Notes under the pieces: model-generated
Database searches by the model: none
The model's input: the letters and a program-made list of their open reading frames with translations, nothing else
What the model was told of the DNA's origin: nothing
Program-made: the position numbers and the translations under genes
Part shown: in pieces, positions 47,173-57,734 of the stretch
Layout of the letters: each line of letters begins with the position of its first letter
How positions within the stretch are numbered: position 1 is the first letter of the stretch
Assembly (NCBI GenBank): GCA_021292165.1
Contig: CM037877.1
Location: 126,732,402 to 126,796,401 of the forward strand
DNA: 64,000 bases
Origin: Shinisaurus crocodilurus
Lineage: Eukaryota; Chordata; Lepidosauria; Squamata; Shinisauridae
Direction: 5' to 3'

Positions 47173-47302
47173 CAGGGGTGGGCAACTTGTGGCCCTCCAG
47201 AGGTTTCGGCTGACAATTCCCATCCTCCCTCACCATGCTGCATTGGGCTGATGGGAGTTGCAGTCTCACAACATCTAGAGGCCCACAAGTTGCCCACCCC
47301 TG
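47173..47302. mobile_element. Palindromic hAT-like MITE
   Basis: Begins CAGGGGTGGGCAACTTGTGG and ends CCACAAGTTGCCCACCCCTG, near-perfect complementary ends of more than 20 bases. The centre carries CTGATGGGAGTTGCAGTC. A related copy with a TTTA tract is inside the element at 4226. Confidence 0.85.
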
Positions 47303-47430
47303 TATTAGGTGGAAAGTAAAAAAAAGGACTCTCTGCATATACAGTCCTTTCTTATATTCTTCCCAACACGTGGGAGGTAAGAGTGGGGCCAGCAGTATCA
47401 TGTAGGTCAAGGGGTGGGTCCCTCTACTTC

Positions 47431-47537
47431 AGTGTTCTCCAACCTTGGGTCCCCAGATGCTTTTGGCCTACAACTCCCAGCATGCCCCAGCCAGTTGTAG
47501 GCCAAAAACATCTGGGGACCCAAGGTTGGAAAACACT
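47431..47537. mobile_element. Foldback MITE
   Basis: Begins AGTGTTCTCCAACCTTGGG and ends CCAAGGTTGGAAAACACT. Same family as 12286, 29164 and 52319. Confidence 0.85.
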
Positions 47538-47619
47538 GCTCTACATGTTGAATCTCCTCCTTTTATCCTGGGATGATGATGATGATGACATGTTGACTGT
47601 ATGTCTAGAAGGGAGCTAG

Positions 47620-47735
47620 TTTTACACCTTTCCCAGATATGGGTCTTTCCCACCCATATCTGGAGATGCCGGAAATTGGACCTGGGACGTTCTGCATGCA
47701 AGTCATGTGCCCTCCCACTGAGCTACAGCCCTAAG
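47620..47735 (-). mobile_element. tRNA-derived SINE fragment
   Basis: Reversed tRNA-like sequence: CTGGAGATGCCGG, TTGGACCTGGGACGTTCTGC, ATGCAAGTCATGTGCCC and ACTGAGCTACAGCCCT. The complement gives TAGCTCAGT with a degenerate B box. Not a functional tRNA gene. Confidence 0.6.
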
Positions 47736-47970
47736 AAGACAAAGGGACTGCAAGAGATGGCTTCTTGCTCCATAGTCTGAGAATTTGGTACTTTTTGTTA
47801 CCAGGCTATTTCTCTACTACTTGCAATTCTGACCTCAAGAGCAAAGTGAGAATTGGTGTTTATCATTTGTTTGTGGTTTTATTTGTGTGTGTGGAGGGAG
47901 TAAAATTCTAGGGCAAAAGGGTGTTGCATAGGAGTGGCAAATTTATGAAAGTTTCAGATTTTGTGTTTCT

Positions 47971-48042
47971 GGTGGTGATGATGATGATGGTGGTGGTGGT
48001 GGTGATGATGATGATGATGATTATGATAATGATGATGATGAT
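47971..48042. repeat. GAT/GGT microsatellite
   Basis: About 24 trinucleotide units of GAT and GGT with two interruptions (TTATGATAAT). Confidence 0.95.
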
Positions 48043-49110
48043 ATTTCAGGCCTGCGCAGCTTGTGACCCAAGCCAGACATAGCTGGTTTAAGTCTACCAG
48101 CCATGTATCGTAGCCTGCCAGATTCTTGACAACTCCTTTACTTTTACAGCCCCAGACAGGCAACAAAAACAGAAGGTCTGTGATGGGCCACCATATGTGC
48201 CTGGTCAGTTGTGTTCAGGTGGAAGGTTCTCAAGTTGTACAGACCTGGTTTGTTCGTTTTATTGATTTAGGCTTTCCTCATTATCCCTAGGCTCAGTATG
48301 GGTAACAATATTTTTAAAATTATAGGTGAATATGGCATATATTATAATAAAAGTTACATTACAAGGATCCCCCTTCTGCTTTGCTACTATTATTCAGTTG
48401 CTCAGATCTGAAGGGCTTGCAAGACTTGTTGAAAATGTTTGGGCTTGGGCTTTGATGGACTGGGGGAGAGAGAGGAAGTTCCACAGCTGGGGAACTGCCA
48501 CCAAGAATGCCTTCCTGTGTCCTCACTAGACTAAACTGATGCTAGGAGGGCATTTATAGCACAACCTTCTGTTCCTTGGGGCACAAAGGCTTTGTACTAA
48601 TGGAGGTACTGTGTATGGGCTGTGTCTGGGTGTAAGCACACATGATAGCATTCCACACCAAATGCCCAAAACACTTTCCTTGCAAGTATTCTAAGCCTAG
48701 CCTTGTTTCAGTGGAGAGGAGCATTTCATATTCAGACCTCCACCTGCAGTTTGAAGTGGCATAGTCCAGACACAGGTTAACCACTAGGGGATTGGTGGTG
48801 GGGGATTTAAAAGTCTGCACATGTAGAAAACTAAATGTCAGGGAGAAGGGTCCTAGCCCTTTTCGTTTGTTTGTTGTTTGTATGGGGAGCATTCAACCAT
48901 CTGAGTCCCCATCCGCAGCCTGTTATGGCCCAGACTTGGGTGTACAACCTCATGAAAATTAGGAAACAAGTACCTGTTATCAGGGTTCCTTGAGGGGGTG
49001 AGGGAATGACTGTTACACTGGTTTAAGTCTGCAGTATAGATACATGCATAGGGTGTACTTCGCTACACAATCAGAGGCTATAGACATTTTTCTAGGGTAC
49101 AGTGGTAGTC
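48043..49110. other. Spacer, no gene seen
   Basis: No coding frame with a domain. A stretch near 48420-48540 resembles a decayed LINE fragment (CCACAGCTGGGGAACTGCCA) but is too short to assign. Confidence 0.4.
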
Positions 49111-49119
49111 TGTACTTGG

Positions 49120-49590
49120 GACCATAGTACCCGATGGAGCGCCTCTCCCTACCTGAATCTACCTGGACACTTAGATCAACATCTGAGGCCTTCCTCCAAG
49201 TGCCACCTCCGAAGGAGTCTCGGACGGTGACCTCAAGGGGGAGGGCCTTCTCAGTGGTGGCCCCCTGATTCTGGAATGATCTCCCCACTGAGGCCCACCT
49301 GACGCCAACTCTGTTATCCTTTCAGCGCCAGGTTAAGACTGCCTTCTTCTCTGAGGCATTCAGTGGCATTTAATGGCATATGGGGGGCTTTTATATCAGT
49401 CTAGCTTTATTAAAAATTGCTTTAGCTGCTCAGGCTGTTTTAAATTCTGTTTTAAATTTTGTATATGGAAATTTTAATGCTTTTTAAAAAAAATTGCATT
49501 GTGGTTTGTGTTTTTTTTATGAATTGTTGTGAACCACCTAGAGAGCTTCAGCTATTTGGCAGTATAGAAAGGAAATAAATAAATAATAGT
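49120..49590 (+). mobile_element. L2-type LINE 3' end
   Basis: GAGGGCCTTCTCAGTGGTGG, TTCTGGAATGATCTCCCC and a long AT-rich 3' end with GTGAACCACCTAGAGAGCTT and AAATAAATAAATAA. Same family as 3465 (minus strand) and 41890. Confidence 0.8.
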
Positions 49591-49599
49591 CTGTGGTTA

Positions 49600-51240
49600 A
49601 ATGTTCAGAGGGGGTGAAGCAGGGCCAGCCCCAGCCCAACTTATCACTGCCTGAAGTGAGAGCACTCGCCGCCTCACACCCTTTGCTCCCCTTCCTGGCT
49701 GTGGGACTCTTGCGAGAACTTGCCTGCATCCCAAGAGAGCTTGCTCGAGCTCTTGTGAGAGTTCGGGTGGGTCTTGTGAGAGTTCGGGTGCTCTCTCATG
49801 AGAGTTCAGCCAATCTCTCACAGGACCCAGCCGCAACTGCAGTAAAGAGAAGCAGGGGACACACGAGAGCCCCACTACCTGCTCGAGCGGCTGGTGGGGC
49901 TCTCCAGAGCACCCACTGGAGGTGGCTGAACAGACCTTCCTGGCAGTGGTGGCAGCGGGGGGGGGGGAGCAGGGCATTTCACTGCTCCTCCCACTCTGCC
50001 TCCTGATGCAGGCGCATCAGTCTGTCATGGTGGAGCCCAGAAGCCTAGAGATGACAAGAGAGAGAGAGAGCAATGTTCTTGGGAGAACCTGGCCAGATTC
50101 AGTTTAAGCATCCTGGGGCTTGTGCCCCTGATAAACTGAGCCTTGAATAGTTGCCAGAGTCATCATTTCAGTGTACTGGGTGAGATTTTGTAGTTGTTTA
50201 CTTTGATTTTTTTTAAATGCATCAGTATTTGGCATTTAGTATTTGACATCTAATATATAAAAATATTTGATAGCAAACTGATATCTGATATTTCAGTTGT
50301 TAACATATATAAAATATGAGTTTACATTCAACAGTATTTGACATTCTATGCAATGTGCTTTTTATTTTATTTTATATGTTAATTCCTTGATAGCTGATAC
50401 GGTCTGTAGTTTTTATCTGTTTCTAAGTCAATCTTTTCGTGTCAAACAACTTGCAACATTAGGAGCAAACTTGTTTTTATCCGTTTTTATTTAGAATTTT
50501 TACTGCTATATGTACATCTTTTGCCTCAAGTGGTTGATGAGTGAGCACGGAGATCCTTGGAAACAATTTTTAGCCACATTTTCCACCCAAAATTACAACC
50601 TGGGAGATTGTAAAGGAAAGACTGGACTTTAGGATGAAATGTGTGAAATACAAAGAAATGCAAGAAAAGTTACTTCTTGACAAGCCCATATACAATTTCC
50701 CATAAAGAGAATGACAAAGGGTAGAAAGCTCTGGCTAGCAGAATGCTATCTAGCCATCTGTCAGTGGATGAGATTTGACAGTGATAAACAACATACACAA
50801 TCTCTGCTCAGAGATCTCGCCGCAATCTTCCCCAGTCTGGTGCCCTCCATATGTGTTGGACTACAATTCCCATAAATACCCTGCAATGTTAATTTAAAAA
50901 GTTTTCCTTTTGGAAGAGCAGACCATTTTACTGATTCCTGTTCAGCACAGCTGGAAAATTAGTGATGAGCTACCCCTTGATTAGTTAGCTTTTGCTCCCC
51001 ATGCTGGAAGGGGGACATTAATTACTGGCTTCTTTTCACTTTTTATAGTGAAATAGCACTATTTTACTATTTTAAAAAAGGGAAATAATGAAAGGAAACC
51101 AGTAACTGAAGTCAACCACGGGAAACAGAAACTGACTAATCAAGGAGCAGTTCATCACTAATTCCTTGAGCCACGCTGAATAGGAAGCAATAAAACAGGC
51201 TTAACCTGCAAAGAGGAGGCTTTTGATAAAAAGTAGATTA
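49600..51240. other. Spacer, no gene seen
   Basis: A G/C-rich part (49620-50060) with no recognisable protein, then AT-rich sequence. A MITE arm (GTGTTGGACTACAATTCCCA) lies at about 50830-50885. Confidence 0.4.
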
Positions 51241-51244
51241 TAAT

Positions 51245-51580
51245 AATGTTTATTTACAGTCTACCAACCACACCAATATATATATACAATACAAACAAGA
51301 TATACCAGCTCTCAGTTGTACACTCAGAATAAAAACATACAATAAAACAGAACCAGGCAAGCATAGAAGGCCTAGTCAGAATAGCAACATTCAAGAATTT
51401 TGCAACTTCCTTAGTGATTAAACGATTTGAGCCATCAAGCAGAATGGTCAAAAGAGACTCTAAAGATCGTCCAGGGAAAGTTTGTGTGATTGGATGTATT
51501 AGAGTCTCTCTAGCCCCTCGATAGAAACTGCAGTTAAAAAGAACATGCACAACAGATTCCACCTCCAGCTTTTGATAAAA
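51245..51580 (-). mobile_element. Non-LTR retrotransposon ORF2 C-terminus
   Basis: The minus strand reads ESVVHVLFNCSFYRGARETL, IHPITQTFPGRS and EVAKFLNVAILTR. This is the HVLF-C-FY type of cysteine-histidine C-terminal region found in some LINE ORF2 proteins. It may belong to the family at 18380. Confidence 0.6.
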
Positions 51581-51640
51581 AGTAGATTAATTCTCAGAAG
51601 CCTCCATAGCCTGTCCACACTAGACAAGTTGGTGCTGTAA

Positions 51641-51660
51641 TTGTGTGTGTGTGTGTGTGT
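51641..51660. repeat. GT microsatellite
   Basis: Ten GT units. Confidence 0.9.
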
Positions 51661-52318
51661 AAAACACTTGGAAGGATAACACAGAAAACACTGGAATGCA
51701 GTGATCTGGCAGTTATATCTGGAACAATAATCTGTTTCTTCTCCCTTCTTATTGGTATCTCTACCTGTGCTTATCAAATGCTGTAAAGGGTTTCATGCTA
51801 TTTTACAAACTAGCAGAGTTGAATTTCAGTTGAAGTCCAGCAATTGCACCAAACTGATGAAAATGGGGTCTGAAAGCCAAAGGAGGACTCGGAAGCTGGA
51901 AGTGGGGCTCTAGTAAAAAAATAAACTAGATCCCACAAACCTGAAGTATGCCCACCGTTGTTCTAAAGAAATCCCAGCAGGGCAACATGGTTGGCTAGCT
52001 AGTCAAAGACATGGGTGCCATATGATTGTTGATCAGTAGGATGTTGATTAGTAGGATGTTGGCTCTGGAAACAGTTTTACTACTTATAAATGAACCTATA
52101 GTCTCTGTGTATGTGTGGGTAAAACTGAAATGAGTGGCAAACTAAAATGTGTGGGTAAAACAGAAATGTACCCAGCAGAAATAGAAAGCACTGTCGTCAA
52201 TTACCCCCATCCTCCGCTAGGTCTGTCACACCGTTCTGAAGACAGAGATCTTTAGAAATACAAGAATCAATATCTCTGTGTCAATGGATCCAACAGCAGT
52301 CCCATCATCACTTATTTT

Positions 52319-52451
52319 AGTGTTCTCCAACCTTGGGTCCCCAGACGTTTTTGGCCTACAGCTCCCAGCATGCCCCAGCCAGCTACACTGGCTGGGGCAT
52401 GCTGGGAGTTGTAGGCCAAAAACGTCTGGGGACCCAAGGTTGGAGAACACT
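52319..52451. mobile_element. Near-perfect foldback MITE
   Basis: Arms 52319-52382 and 52388-52451 are 64 bases each and complementary with a single mismatch by eye, around a 5-base loop CTACA. Ends are AGTGTTCTCCAACC and GGTTGGAGAACACT. This is the most intact member of the family in the window. Confidence 0.95.
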
Positions 52452-53312
52452 GGTCTGAGAGGTAGCAGGGATAGGTTGGACATTCCATCCTTGGCTAAAG
52501 ACCCAGATGCTAAAGAGCCCATCACGTTCTTTGTTGAGGGAGGAAATGCAAGATTTACAACTGTTTCTTGTACCTCACGGAACAGCAGGTTCTTGCTGAT
52601 AAAACTCCTAAGTGTGCCTGTCCTGACCTTTGAACCCAAAGACTCTGAATTTCCTTTCTGACGGCATGGTTTATTTTGCTTCATGCATTGGTGACAAGGC
52701 TCGTAAGATTCAGAGAAGGGTTGGATATGTGGATAGGCTCTCCTAGTATTTTCCATTTGAAGAGCAAAGATAGAGGCATAGTTGGAGTGGGCTTCGAAGC
52801 TTCATCTATTATGAGCTCCATCAACTCTGTTACTGAATGTCATCCATTTTAAGGAATTTCAGACAGATATTCAGCTTGGGTCCTTTAAAGCGGTCTTATA
52901 TTACACTCCAGCAAATGGCAGCACATTGCTGAGTTCTGCAGTGACTGATGTTTGATGTCTCTTATAGGTTACATAAAACTAGGATGTCAACAGAACATGC
53001 AGTTCTCTGGTTTAGCTTATAACCCTGACCACTCCAAACAAAAGCATGCTTATTAATGAATTTCAAAGCTTGTAATGACATAGGATTTAATGTTCAGATA
53101 ATTATCTTGGGGAAACCAGTCACCGACAGCTGGCAGATAGGCTTCCAGTTCTTCAACATTTGTGCTGGCACTTTAAGACCTCCCCCACACCATCACTGGA
53201 GTTGGGGAGGGGGAGAATGGGTGGTCCATTGCAAACAATTGAAAGCTTCCTTGATTGCAGAAACCCAGTCTCTGCTTTGATTAACAACAAAGTCCCTCCC
53301 CTCTCGATTCTG

Positions 53313-53342
53313 GGTCGGACTAGGCGCTGCTGTTCTGTTTTC
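53313..53342 (+). promoter_or_regulatory. CSE-like element of the exon at 53495
   Basis: GGGTCGGACTAGGCGCTGCTG with CGCT at 53325-53328, 170 bases before the ATG. It keeps the GGACT...GCGCTG...TGTT spacing but not the GCCGCTGTTG core. The match is weaker than for the other exons. Confidence 0.55.
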
Positions 53343-53494
53343 TGTGGAAGAAAACAAGATAAAAGATGCAGATGGTACACCGCTTTCTCAGCCCTTGTGC
53401 TACCTAAAGCAGGATTCCGTGCCGTTTTTGTGGCTCTACTGGAATCAGAGAGGGCAGAGGACTAGCACAGGAAGGGGGACATTTTGGCAACATC

Positions 53495-55945
53495 ATGCTC
53501 TCTTCAGAGGAAAGGCAGCACCTGCAATGGCAAGTAAGAGCTTTGCTTTTGGTTTCTGTCTGTCTCCAGAGTGCTGGGGAGATGACACAGCTCCAGTATT
53601 CTATTCCCGAGGAGCTAGCTCCTGGGGCCCTTGTGGGGGATGTGGCTAAAGATTTGGGTCTGGAGGCTGCCCGGGTGGTCTCCCGACAGCTGCAGATCAT
53701 GGCTGGCTCTGCTGAAAAGTACTTTGAAGCGAAGGCTCAGAGTGGTCTTTTGGTAGTGAAGGAGCGACTGGACCGAGAGCAGCTTTGTGGGCCCAGGTTG
53801 CACTGCCTGCTGTATCTGGAGCTCCTGCTAGCAAACCCAACAGCCTCCCATCGTGTGGAAATAGAGCTCCTGGATGTGAATGATAATGATCCAATGTTCC
53901 TTACCACTCTCACCCATCTGGAGATTGCAGAGTCTGCAATGCCAGGGGCCCACTTCCCCCTAGAGAGTGCTGAAGATTTAGACACTGGTACAAATTCAGT
54001 TAGCACCTACCAATTGAGTCCACGTGGACAATTCAGCCTGAGCATTAAGTCTCATAAAGGTGGCAGCAAACCTGAACTGATTCTGGAGAAGGCACTGGAT
54101 AGAGAGAAACAAGAGCTTCACCATTTGGTGCTTACAGCCCTGGATGGAGGAGTTCCTGCCAAATCTGGAACTGCTAAGATTGTTGTGTCAGTTATAGATG
54201 CCAATGACAACCCTCCTGTCTTTAATCATTCAGTGTACAAAGTTAGCCTACTAGAAAATGCCCCCGTGGGTGCTCTGGTGGTACATTTGCATGCTACAGA
54301 CAAGGATGAAGGACCAAATGGGAAGGTTTCCTATTCCTTCAGCAGACACACTCCACAGAAGATCCGGAGAATTTTTAGCCTTAGTGAAGAAACTGGGGAG
54401 ATAAGAGTCATGGGAAGCGTGGACTATGAAGATGAAACATCTTATGAAATGGACGTGAGGGCCAAAGATCAAGGATCACCTTCCATGGACACACACTGCA
54501 ACATCTTAGTGGAGATAGCAGATGTGAATGATAATGCACCACTGATTAGGTTCACTTCGCTCACCACCACCATACCAGAAGATGCTCCTCCAGGTACCGC
54601 AGCAGGGATCCTCAGAGTCAGTGATGCTGATTCTGGGCAAAATGGGGAAGTGCAGCTTCATCTCCCTGCAGATATCCCCTTCCAGATTGTACCTTCTTTT
54701 AAGAACCACTATTCTTTGATCACTAGTGGCCTTCTAGATCGGGAGGAATTTTCACAGTATAAGGTTATAATCACAGCTACAGATGCTGGTTCTCCACCTC
54801 TTTCCAGCCAGAGCAATATCCTTGTAAACATATCTGATCTGAATGATAACCCACCCCGCTTCTCACAGCCTGCATATCAGACCCTTGTAACTGAGAACAA
54901 TGCTGTAGGGATGCCTGTCATTTCTGTATCCGCCTTTGACCCTGATCTAGGCCAGAACTCACAGCTGTCTTACTCTTTGGTGGACCACTTCATAAATGGA
55001 ATACCCATTTCCTCCTACGTCTATGTCATGGAGAATGGCACCATCTATAGTGGCTGTTCATTTGACTATGAACAAATCCAACAGCTGGCTTTCCAGATTC
55101 AAGCCAAGGACAGTGGTAATCCTCCCCTTAGCACCAATGTGACTGTCTACATCTTCATCATAGACCAGAATGATAATGCTCCTCTTATTGTCTACCCTGT
55201 GACCAAAAAGGGGGTCCTAGTCCAGCAACCAGTGCCTTTCTCTGCACAAGAAGGCTACTTAGTAACCAAAGTGACAGCTGTGGATGCAGATTCTGGACAG
55301 AATGCATGGGTTTCTTATAAGCTGCAACAAGCCACAGACCCAAACCTTTTCAAAGTCTCAGCATATACAGGAGAGATCCGAACTATCCGAGCTCTTCTGG
55401 AACAAGATGCTCCTTCCCAAGAGCTTGTTGTTGAGATCTTGGACAATGGGATACCACCATTGTCTGCCACAGTCACTCTGCTTCTTAATCTAGAGCATGA
55501 GCATGAGCAAGGCATGGCTGACCTTAGAAAGTCCAGCATGGAACAGGATGGGCAATCCCACCTGACTTTGCATCTTATTATTGCTCTGATCACAATCTCA
55601 GCACTTTCTACTTTAGCCTTTATATTTTTAGCTGTGAAATGTCTTAAAAGGCTGAGAGCAAGACACTCAGATGTGGCTTGGAACAGTGACCTGAAGGGAA
55701 GAAACCCCATGCCAGTGGGAGGACACTTTGACACTTTCTCTATACACTTGAGCCCAGAGGAAAAAATTGAGTTCCCTACGGCCTTCATTGGGGGAGATGT
55801 TGTTTCTCCTTTAACTCTCCTAAGACCTGGTCAGACTCATTTTTCAAAAGGGAGAAACTTCAGGATTGCAAATCCAGTCACTCAACAGGATATCAACAAC
55901 ACAGACACTCTTCTGGCCAGCAGTCTTTCCCAAGAGCTAAATGAG
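53495..55945 (+). CDS. C-type protocadherin gamma variable exon in the C4 position, orthology unresolved
   Basis: An 817-codon exon between C3 and C5. Signal peptide to about residue 30 (VRALLLVSVCLQSAG), mature QLQYSIPEELAPGALVGD. EC ends near residues 133 (DVNDNDP), 241 (DANDNPP), 349 (DVNDNAP), 454 (DLNDNPP) and 563 (DQNDNAP); membrane helix about 690-714. CX5C loop CGPRLHC. EC2-EC3 wording (HTPQKIRRIFSL) is C-type rather than A or B. The tail (RHSDVAWNSDLKGRNPMPVG, LLASSLSQELNE) matches neither the gamma-A or gamma-B pattern nor what I remember of mammalian C4. Donor GAG|GTGAGA, phase 0. A CSE-like motif precedes it, whereas mammalian C4 lacks one. It is a diverged C4 or a C-type gene lost in mammals. 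Confidence 0.9.
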
Positions 55946-56059
55946 GTGAGACATGAAATACTATTCTATAAGCACTTAATGAAGCACTCTTTGATTTTGA
56001 TGCCAGCTCTGGTGATGGCAGTGGTGGTGATGGCCATATCATGTAGGTTTTGTATTAAG

Positions 56060-56207
56060 GTGTTGAGATCTTGGACAATGGGTGACCACTGCTGTCTGCC
56101 ATGGCCACCCTGATGCTTAATCTAGAGTGGCCATGGCAGACCTCAGAAGGTCCAGTGTGGAACAGGATGGCCTATCCCACCTCACTCTGCATCTCATTAT
56201 TACTTTT
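56060..56207 (+). pseudogene. Partial duplicate of EC6-membrane region of the preceding exon
   Basis: GAGATCTTGGACAATGGG, CTTAATCTAGAG, then GCATGGAACAGGATGG-like and CTGCATCTCATTATTA wording repeats the order of 55430-55585 in the preceding exon with many small changes and deletions. It lies in the intron 115 bases after the donor and is not part of the coding frame. Confidence 0.85.
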
Positions 56208-56215
56208 AGATTGAA

Positions 56216-57570
56216 AGCACTTTTGGGGGATTTGAGATTCTGCAAGGAGATATGCTGTCCCTTTACAAATATTTGAAAAGAAGCTCAGAAAGACTAACCC
56301 CGTTCCCTAAAGATTTGGCAAGAATAATGCTTTTAAACTACTGGGGTGTAGATTTTAGGCCAAATGTCAGCACATTGTTTTTAGCTATAAAAGTAGTTTA
56401 GCAGCTGAGTAATTTTGCAAGGGAGTTTGCAGAATCTTTGTCCGTTTTGAAAGCAGGGTGGAGGGAGGGGGAGGGGGAAGGGAAAGGATGATCAGGCATC
56501 ACTCAGGAATGCTTCAAGAATGGGATACCCCTATCTTAAGACAAATGGTCCACTTACTGTAGTTCTGTGGTTCAGTATATGGATGTCACATTATTATCCA
56601 AAGAAAAAAATGGAGGCTGTTTCTATTATTTCAGTTAATATGAATGATCTGGCTCTTATAAACTGCCCTTCCTCCTTTTATACCATAGCCTAAAAATTGC
56701 TGCATTTGTGAATTTCTGCTGATCAAATCCACACCACTGCCTTTCAGTTACAACGAATCTACTCAGAAATACAGCTGCATTGACTATTATTTTCTAATTT
56801 TGGAGAGGCCAGTGAATGGAACTGGGTGGCCTGAAGCAATTTTGAAGCGTATGCATTCTTGCACTGTGTGGTGGATATTCCTATATGTTTATTCAGAAGT
56901 AAACATTCTGAAAGAGCCTGTTTTAGTTATTTATTTATATTTATTTACAACATTCATATACTGCTCCACATCTACACAGATTGAGGAGCAGTTTTGCCTT
57001 GGTAATACCTAGAATTTTATATATATTGAAGATGCTTTGCCAAATGTTACGGCACTCTCTGTGAGAGTTCCTCCTTATCTTTCCTCTGTTGCACTATAAC
57101 AAATACCTTTTTCATAGCAAGTGAAAAATCAGACTAGTTATTAGCCAGAGAGACTATGGTTCTGTATTCCCTACAGCTGAGAGTTTGTCTTTTGTTCAGA
57201 GGAGATAGAATGAATCTAGCTAATGTGAACAATGAGGATTTGTACCGTTCATGCTTCCCGGACGTGCTGTTTCCTTGAGAACAAGAGTCTGAGCTGCTAA
57301 ACTTAGCTGCCAAAACCTGTGACGAACCAGCCTCCTGAATAGTTACTTTTAGGGGTGAGGGATGGGGGTGATCAGTGCTGCCATCTCAACCTTACATGTT
57401 ACTGTAGCTTTAAGAGTGTAGGTGGAGTTGACACCAGTGGAGAGTGGATGGAGCCGTCATCCAGTCAGGTGCTGATCCAAATTTGGGGGGGATCTGCTCT
57501 TTCTGCCTTGACTTTCCTCCTTGTCGCTATGGCTGTAACTCAGCTTCCCTCCCCCAATCCACCCCCTCAA
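56216..57570. other. Spacer and C5 upstream region, no gene and no CSE seen
   Basis: AT-rich sequence with a G-rich tract near 56455-56490, then a region rich in C and T (57530-57590) before C5. No GCCGCTG core occurs in the 400 bases before the C5 start. Confidence 0.5.
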
Positions 57571-57734
57571 CTCTCTGACTAACACTCTGCTGCAGCTAGG
57601 CAAGCTCAAAAGCTACTTAAATTCATTTGGAAGGAAATACCGAGGGATTTTAAAAACAGCACTCATCCAGCTCCTGGAACCTTCTGATCATTGGAATACC
57701 ACAAAGACTCCTTCTGGAAGAGGACTTTTCTGAA

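Noticed and set aside
47620..47735. Possible tRNA gene
   Set aside because: The tRNA-like parts are degenerate and match the head of a dispersed SINE; no intact cloverleaf.
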